In this document: one piece after another, positions 59,190 through 64,000 of the stretch
Numbering within the stretch: the first letter of the stretch is position 1
How the letters are laid out: each line of letters starts with the position of its first letter
The notes under the pieces: generated by a model
Databases searched by the model: none
Seen by the model: the letters and a program-made list of their open reading frames with translations, nothing else
What the model was told of the DNA's origin: nothing
From: an uncultured Piscinibacter sp.
Lineage (GTDB): Bacteria > Pseudomonadota > Gammaproteobacteria > Burkholderiales > Burkholderiaceae_C
DNA length: 64,000 nt
Assembly: GCF_937952055.1 (NCBI RefSeq)
Contig: NZ_CALFYO010000025.1
Span: 1 to 64,000, forward strand
Reading direction: 5' to 3'
Made by a program: the position numbers and the translations under genes

Positions 59190-59509
59190 TTACCAGTCAG
59201 TTATATTTCATACTATACAGTTCATTTCTAGCCATGACCTTCTGCCACAGCCACCACGACACGACACACAGCGTCATGTCCGGCCAAGATTCGACGGAAC
59301 TCGGGCGCGTCGAGTGCGTCACAGTTCTTGTGCGCCGAGGTACGGCGCACGGTTGGTTTGTGTTGCGGAGCCTTCCAGCTTGGCTGGATGAAATCTCCGG
59401 GCGGTTCTCCTCCTCCCTCCCTCCTCCCTCCTTCGCCCGGGGGCGCTTCGCAACAATCTTCTTGACCGCGGGGGCCGCCGCGGGCGGTGCCCGCGTCGGG
59501 GCCTGAGCC
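59190..59509 (+). other. 320-base gap: leader of the lipid-modifying operon, no confident gene
   Basis: It opens with an AT-rich stretch (59189-59228) including ATACTATAC (59210-59218), which resembles the boxes before the peroxidase gene and probably holds the promoter. A 6-bp hairpin TCCAGC-TTG-GCTGGA lies at 59374-59388, and a pyrimidine run of TCC repeats at about 59407-59435. One open frame (59234-59506, 90 codons) ends 3 bases before the next gene, but its product is low-complexity with no recognisable domain; I do not call it a gene. Confidence 0.5.
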
Positions 59510-60814
59510 ATGCGTCGCGTCGCGATCATCGGCTCGGGCATCTCCGGCCTCTCCGTTGCCCACGGCCTGCAAGGGCAGGCACAAGTCACCCTCTTCGAGG
59601 CCGGCAGTTACTTCGGCGGGCACACACACACGGTCGACGTCACGCTCGATGGCCACACCCATGGTGTGGACACCGGCTTCCTGGTGCTCAACGAGCGCAC
59701 CTACCCGCGACTGCTGAACCTGTTCGCGTGCCTGGGCGTGGAGATCGCGCCCTCCGACATGTCGTTCTCGGTGCAGGTGCCCAACATCGGGCTGGAGTGG
59801 AGCGGATCGGACCTCTCGACCGTCTTCGCCCAGCGCAGCAACCTCCTCAAGCCGCGCTTCTGGCGCATGCTGGCGGACATCCTGCGCTTCAACCGGCTGA
59901 CCACCGCGATCGCCGTGGGCGGCAAGGACGTGCAGTTGGTCGAGCCGATCGGCGACTTCCTCGCGCGGCACCGCTTCAGCGACGCGTTCCGCGACTGGTA
60001 CCTGCTGCCCATGATCGGCTGCATCTGGTCCTGCCCGACCGACCAGATGCTGCGCTTCCCTGTCGCCACGCTCATCCGCTTCTGCCACAACCACGGCCTG
60101 ATCCAGGTGGCCGACCGGCCGCAGTGGTACACGGTGCGCGGCGGGGCGCGGAACTACGTCGAGAAGATCATCGCCGGCGTGCCCGATGCGCGTCTGAACA
60201 CGCCGGTGCGCAGCGTTCGCCGCGTGCCGCCCGCCAGCGGCTCGGCCGGCGTATGGGTCGCCACCGACCACGGCAGCGAGCGCTTCGACGAGGTCGTGTT
60301 TGCCTGCCACAGCGACCAGGCGCTGGCCCTGCTCGCCGATGCCAGCGAGGCCGAGCGGCAAGTGCTCGGCGCGATCCGCTACCAGCCCAATCGCGCCGTG
60401 CTGCACACCGACCGCAGCGTGCTGCCGCGCCGCGAACGCGCCTGGGCTTCGTGGAACTACGAGCGCGCCGCCGACAGCGATCGCGAACAGGCGCGCGTCT
60501 GCCTGCACTACCTGCTCAACCGGCTGCAACCGTTGCCCTTCCAGACGCCCGTGCTCGTCTCGCTCAACCCGGTGACACCGCCGCGCGCCGACACCGTCGT
60601 CGGCGAGTACGAGTACGAGCACCCGATCTTCGACCTCGCGGCCATTGCCGCGCAGAAGCGCGTGCCCGAGTTGCAGGGCGTGGCGCACAGCTGGTTCTGC
60701 GGAGCCTGGACACGCTACGGCTTCCACGAGGACGGGCTGATGTCCGGCGAGGCCGTGGTTGAAGGCTTGCGCGCCGCCTGGGCGGACGAGCGCGGGATCG
60801 CGGAGGCCGCGTGA
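59510..60814 (+). CDS. FAD-dependent oxidoreductase (amine-oxidase/desaturase-like)
   Basis: A 434-residue flavoprotein. Dinucleotide motif AIIGSGISGLSVAHGL, then FEAGSYFGGHTHTVDV. Its C-terminal segment SWFCGAWTRYGFHEDGLMSGEAV is characteristic of the family that always travels with DUF1365 and CFA-like methyltransferases. In Rhodobacter, related genes are induced by singlet oxygen and serve unusual (furan-type) fatty-acid formation; a similar role is inferred here. First gene of the operon; next gene overlaps by GTGA. Confidence 0.85.
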   Translation: MRRVAIIGSGISGLSVAHGLQGQAQVTLFEAGSYFGGHTHTVDVTLDGHTHGVDTGFLVLNERTYPRLLNLFACLGVEIAPSDMSFSVQVPNIGLEWSGSDLSTVFAQRSNLLKPRFWRMLADILRFNRLTTAIAVGGKDVQLVEPIGDFLARHRFSDAFRDWYLLPMIGCIWSCPTDQMLRFPVATLIRFCHNHGLIQVADRPQWYTVRGGARNYVEKIIAGVPDARLNTPVRSVRRVPPASGSAGVWVATDHGSERFDEVVFACHSDQALALLADASEAERQVLGAIRYQPNRAVLHTDRSVLPRRERAWASWNYERAADSDREQARVCLHYLLNRLQPLPFQTPVLVSLNPVTPPRADTVVGEYEYEHPIFDLAAIAAQKRVPELQGVAHSWFCGAWTRYGFHEDGLMSGEAVVEGLRAAWADERGIAEAA

Positions 60815-61569
60815 CTTCCGCGACCGCGCCGCTGATCGGCTTGGGCCAGGTGCGCCACGCACGCCTGCGTCCGGCGCGCAACAGCTTCGCCTACGGCACC
60901 TACTTCCTGCTGCTGCCCATGCGCAGCCTGCGTGCACAGCCGTCGAGCGACCTCGTGCGCAACCGCTTCGGGCTGATCAGCTTCAACGACCGCGACCACG
61001 GCGACGGCCGCGTCGACAGCCTCGCCTGGCTCGACGAACTGCTCGCCCGCGAGGGCGTGGTCGACGCGGACGGCGAGGTCTGGCTGCACTGCTACCCCCG
61101 AGTGCTCGGCTTCACCTTCAAGCCGGTGAGCTTCTGGTACTGCCACCGCAAGGACGGCTCGCTCGCCGCCATCGTGGTCGAGGTCAACAACACCTTCGGC
61201 GAGCGCCACTGCTACCTGCTGCGCGGCGCACACCTCGCCTTCGGCCAGGAGCTGCGCGCCGCGAAGGTGTTCCACGTCTCGCCGTTCTGCGCCACCGAGG
61301 GCGACTACCGCTTTCGCTTCATGCGCACCGCCGATCGAACGGTGGCCCGCATCGAGCACCACGACAGTGCCGGAGCGCTGATCGAGACCAGCGTGTCGGG
61401 CCGGCTCCAGCCCCTGTCCGCCGCCAGCGCACGGCACGCCTTCTTCGGCATGCCGCTGATGACGCTGGGCGTGATTGCGCGCATCCACTGGCAGGCACTG
61501 AAGCTGTGGGCGAAGCGCGTGCCCGTCTTCCGCAAGCCCGCCCCGCCCGGAACCTTCGTCACACGCTGA
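60811..61569 (+). CDS. DUF1365 family protein
   Basis: A 252-residue protein. Family motifs are QVRHARLRPARNSFAYGTYFLLLP, PRVLGFTFKPVSFWYCH, EVNNTFGERHCYLL and KVFHVSPFC. GTG 60811 overlaps the stop of the previous gene (GTGA). Biochemistry is unknown; genetics in other bacteria links it with the flavoprotein and methyltransferase in fatty-acid modification. Confidence 0.9.
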   Translation: MTSATAPLIGLGQVRHARLRPARNSFAYGTYFLLLPMRSLRAQPSSDLVRNRFGLISFNDRDHGDGRVDSLAWLDELLAREGVVDADGEVWLHCYPRVLGFTFKPVSFWYCHRKDGSLAAIVVEVNNTFGERHCYLLRGAHLAFGQELRAAKVFHVSPFCATEGDYRFRFMRTADRTVARIEHHDSAGALIETSVSGRLQPLSAASARHAFFGMPLMTLGVIARIHWQALKLWAKRVPVFRKPAPPGTFVTR

Positions 61570-61580
61570 GCCGTTCACCC

Positions 61581-62798
61581 ATGACCAGCACCACCTTCGC
61601 TCCCACCACCCTGCCCGCATCGGCGCCCGCCGCCGCCTGCGCGGTGTTCCGCCTGCTGCACGGCCTCAACCACGGTTCGCTGGACGTGCAGCTGCCCGAC
61701 GGCGGAAGCGCGCACTTCGGCAAGACGTCGGAAGACGGCGCGCGCGCCGCGATCCGTCTGCGCAACTGGAACGTCTGCGGCGCCGCGCTGCGCTCGGGCG
61801 ACATCGGCTTCGCCGAGAGCTACATCGCCGGCGACTGGACCACGCCGGACCTGACCAACCTGCTCACGCTGCTCATCGCCAACCGCGACGAGGTCGAATC
61901 CATCGTCTACGGCAGCTGGTGGGGCTCGCTGCTGTACCGGATCAGGCACCTCTTCAACCGCAATTCGCGCGCAGGCAGCAGGAAGAACATCCACGCCCAC
62001 TATGACCTGGGCAACGAGTTCTATCGCCTCTGGCTCGACCCGACGATGAACTACAGCAGCGCGTGGTTCGAGGGCGACCGGAGCAAGCCCATGCCCGGCG
62101 CCCAGCACGCCAAGGTGCGTCGCGCGTTGCGCGAGGCCGGCGTCAAACCGGGCGACCGTGTGCTGGAGATCGGCTGCGGCTGGGGCGCGTTGGCCGAATG
62201 CGCGGCGCGCGAATTCGGGGCGAACGTGACCGGCGTGACCCTGTCCAGCGAGCAGCTCGACTGGGCCAGGAAGCGCATCGCCGAAGTCGGCGTCTCGGCC
62301 GACCTGCGCCTGCAGGACTACCGCGACATCGACGACGGGCCCTTCGACGCCGTCGCCTCGATCGAGATGTTCGAGGCCGTCGGCCGCGAGTACTGGCCCA
62401 GCTTCTTCGCCACGGTGCGGGGCCAGCTGAAGGCCGGCGGCCGGGCCTGCATCCAGAGCATCACGATCAACGACAAGTACTTCGAGCGCTACGTGCGGTC
62501 GACCGACTTCATCCAGCAGTACATCTTCCCCGGCGGCCTGCTGCCCAGCCCGACGGCGTTCCGCGAGGCGGCGGCCGGCGCCGGCCTGCGCGTGGTCAAC
62601 GAGCTCGACTTCGGCCTCGACTATGCGGAGACGTTGCGCCGCTGGCGCGACAGCTTCCTCGCGGAGGAGACGCGCATACGCCGCCTCGGTTTCGACACCC
62701 GCTTCATGCGCACCTGGGAGTTCTATCTCGCCTACTGCGAGGCGGCGTTCGCCACCGGCAGCACCAGCGTCATGCAGTTCACGCTGCAGCGTGACTGA
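61581..62798 (+). CDS. Cyclopropane-fatty-acyl-phospholipid synthase-like methyltransferase
   Basis: A 405-residue SAM methyltransferase that should add a carbon to phospholipid acyl chains. N-terminal lipid-binding domain, then IHAHYDLGNEFYRLWLDP and MNYSSAWFEG, SAM motif VLEIGCGWGALAECAA, GVTLSSEQLDWARKR and the CFA motif SIEMFEAVGREYWPSFF. The bicarbonate/active-site glutamate region is intact. Its operon context suggests a stress-induced modification other than housekeeping cyclopropanation. ATG 61581. Confidence 0.92.
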   Translation: MTSTTFAPTTLPASAPAAACAVFRLLHGLNHGSLDVQLPDGGSAHFGKTSEDGARAAIRLRNWNVCGAALRSGDIGFAESYIAGDWTTPDLTNLLTLLIANRDEVESIVYGSWWGSLLYRIRHLFNRNSRAGSRKNIHAHYDLGNEFYRLWLDPTMNYSSAWFEGDRSKPMPGAQHAKVRRALREAGVKPGDRVLEIGCGWGALAECAAREFGANVTGVTLSSEQLDWARKRIAEVGVSADLRLQDYRDIDDGPFDAVASIEMFEAVGREYWPSFFATVRGQLKAGGRACIQSITINDKYFERYVRSTDFIQQYIFPGGLLPSPTAFREAAAGAGLRVVNELDFGLDYAETLRRWRDSFLAEETRIRRLGFDTRFMRTWEFYLAYCEAAFATGSTSVMQFTLQRD

Positions 62799-62803
62799 CC
62801 GCC

Positions 62804-63355
62804 ATGGCCGCCACGCGCCGCAGCCTGCTGCTCGGATTCGCGCTCGCGCCGCTGGCCGCGGAGGCCGCGACCGCGCCGCCGCCCGAAGTGGCGGCCGAGC
62901 TGCCCGGCGCGCGCCTGCAGGGCAGCGGACGGCTGACCTTCCTCGGTCTGCACATCTACGACGCGCGGCTGTGGATCGCCGACGGCTTCGCGGCCGAACA
63001 CTTCGAGCGCCACGCGCTGGCGCTGGAGCTGCAGTACGCCCGCACACTCTATGGCCGCCTGATCGCCGAACGCAGCCTCGAGGAGATGCGGCGCGTCGGC
63101 GGCTTCAGCGACGCGCAGGCACAGCGCTGGCTCGGCGCCCTGACGCAGACCTTCCCCGACGTCAGCAAGGGTGACCGCATCACCGGCGTGCAACAGCCCC
63201 AGGTGGCGGCACGCTTCTTTCACAACGCCATGCTGCGCGGCGAGCTGCGCGACGCCGACTTCGCGCGCCGCTTCTTCGGCATCTGGCTGGCCCCGCAGAC
63301 CTCGGAGCCGAAGCTGCGCCAGTCGCTGCTTGGAGCGGCGCTGCCCAGGTCATGA
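62804..63355 (+). CDS. Chalcone-isomerase-like exported protein
   Basis: A 183-residue protein with a signal peptide (1-22, ending AAEA) and the bacterial chalcone-isomerase-like fold: LTFLGLHIYDARLWIADGF and LELQYARTLYGRLIAERSLEEMRRVG. Bacterial members bind fatty acids or act as unknown periplasmic enzymes; plant-type flavonoid chemistry is not implied. Starts 6 bases after the CFA-like gene and overlaps the MFS gene (ATGA). Confidence 0.85.
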   Translation: MAATRRSLLLGFALAPLAAEAATAPPPEVAAELPGARLQGSGRLTFLGLHIYDARLWIADGFAAEHFERHALALELQYARTLYGRLIAERSLEEMRRVGGFSDAQAQRWLGALTQTFPDVSKGDRITGVQQPQVAARFFHNAMLRGELRDADFARRFFGIWLAPQTSEPKLRQSLLGAALPRS

Positions 63356-64000
63356 GCGACACGGTGCTGACCATGGCGCGCGGCTCCCGTCGGGCGGCTG
63401 CGGCGAGCGGCGGCCCGATCGCCGGCGCCTCGTACGGCGCGCTGGGCCTGCCGCTGGCCTTCGTGGCGCTGCCGCTGTACGTGGTCCTGCCCAACCACTA
63501 CGCCAGCGAGTTCGGCGTGCCGCTGGCCTGGCTGGGCGCGGTGCTGCTCGGCGCCCGCCTCTTCGACGCGCTGGCCGACCCGCTGATCGGCCGCTGGGCC
63601 GACCGCCTGTTCGCGCGCTCGTCGGTGAGCGCCTGGCTGGCGGCGGCCGCCGCTGCGGTGGTGCTCGCCATCGGCTTTCGCGCCCTGTTCTTCCCCATGG
63701 TGCAGGGCTCGGCCGCGCTGCTCGCCTGGTGCGCCGCCCTGCTGGCCGTCACCTACATCGGCTACAGCGTGGTCAGCGTCATCCACCAGGCCTGGGGTGC
63801 TCGCCTCGGTGGCGACGAGACGCAGCGTGCGCGCGTCGTCGCCTGGCGCGAAGGCCTGGCGCTGGTCGGCGTGCTGCTGGCCAGCGTGCTGCCCTCGGTG
63901 GCGGGGCTGGGCGCGAGCACACTCGCCTTCGCCATGCTGTTGCTGCTCGGCGTAGCTTGGTTGTGGCGTGCGCCACGTCCCGACGCGGACCGCACGGCCA
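63352..64000 (+). CDS. MFS transporter of the GPH type, cut by the window end
   Basis: The first 216 codons of a membrane transporter. ATG 63352 overlaps the previous stop. Helices are visible from about residue 26 on (GALGLPLAFVALPLYVVLP), with the loop motif RLFDALADPLIGRWADR that marks the glycoside-pentoside-hexuronide branch. Frame stays open to base 64000; the C-terminal half is missing. In related operons this transporter accompanies the flavoprotein/CFA set; its substrate is unknown. Confidence 0.85.
   Translation, partial: MSDTVLTMARGSRRAAAASGGPIAGASYGALGLPLAFVALPLYVVLPNHYASEFGVPLAWLGAVLLGARLFDALADPLIGRWADRLFARSSVSAWLAAAAAAVVLAIGFRALFFPMVQGSAALLAWCAALLAVTYIGYSVVSVIHQAWGARLGGDETQRARVVAWREGLALVGVLLASVLPSVAGLGASTLAFAMLLLLGVAWLWRAPRPDADRTA

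Noticed and set aside
59234..59506. 90-codon frame ending 3 bases before the flavoprotein gene
   Set aside because: Product is low-complexity at its end (SSSLPPPS, AGAAAGGARVGA) and resembles no family; reported only as part of the leader.
1..64000. CRISPR arrays, insertion sequences, integrases, rRNA operon
   Set aside because: No regularly spaced repeats, transposase or integrase motifs, or rRNA sequence were seen on reading through; a computed repeat search was not possible.

Overview
The window reads as ordinary chromosome of a GC-rich (about 70% by eye) betaproteobacterium of the order Burkholderiales, most like the Rubrivivax/Leptothrix/Methylibium/Piscinibacter group. This rests on the ntrX-ntrY-DUF4390-rsmB order, the central-domain-less NtrX, the exosortase-B locus and overall protein style; no 16S gene is present to confirm it. 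There are no rRNA genes, CRISPR arrays, phage genes or insertion sequences. Gene density is very high, and start/stop overlaps of the ATGA, GTGA and TTGA type are frequent.

Layout. 1-5120 (minus): tRNA-Phe (cut by the window edge), the NtrYX-like two-component system, a DUF4390 protein and rsmB. 5210-11493: folE with a BLUF blue-light sensor, topoisomerase III with a DUF167 gene, a SET-domain protein lysine methyltransferase, birA and a SPOR protein. 11447-15587 (minus): two tandem secreted S8 proteases with GlyGly-CTERM tails, preceded by a small lipoprotein that resembles their propeptides. 15741-18824: gap and tkt. 18908-25053: speD, hemerythrin, murU, an aldo/keto reductase, a PH-domain protein, pepP, and a MarR regulator divergent from a thioesterase with two operator-like palindromes between them.

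25034-31124 (minus) is a compact five-gene cluster: SPFH protein, DUF4178, DUF350, membrane spermidine-synthase-like protein, and a Tat-exported FAD oxidoreductase. It resembles membrane-stress/polyamine systems predicted from genome context. 31213-34418 holds epsD-xrtB-epsI and a PEP-CTERM substrate. 35792-41423 is a fructose-type ABC uptake system (frcBCA) with a FucU/RbsD mutarotase, ROK repressor and divergent PfkB kinase around a 27-bp palindrome. 41494-57468 is mostly housekeeping (proA, queC, lemA, nitrilase, yhdP, glnE, rfaE2), plus rhombosortase coupled to glnE.

57539-64000 is a light- and oxidative-stress-type region. It has a MerR-family regulator with a B12 photoreceptor signature (LitR/CarH type), a divergent exported glutathione peroxidase-like gene, then an operon of FAD oxidoreductase, DUF1365, cyclopropane-fatty-acid-synthase-like methyltransferase, chalcone-isomerase-like protein and an MFS transporter cut by the window end.

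The features most worth a second look are these. Two different C-terminal protein-sorting systems lie in one window (exosortase/PEP-CTERM and rhombosortase/GlyGly-CTERM). The protease cluster carries a stand-alone propeptide-like lipoprotein. The SPFH/DUF4178/DUF350/SpeE cluster ends in a Tat flavoprotein. Two unrelated photoreceptor families (BLUF and B12) are present. Several cis-elements can be read directly.
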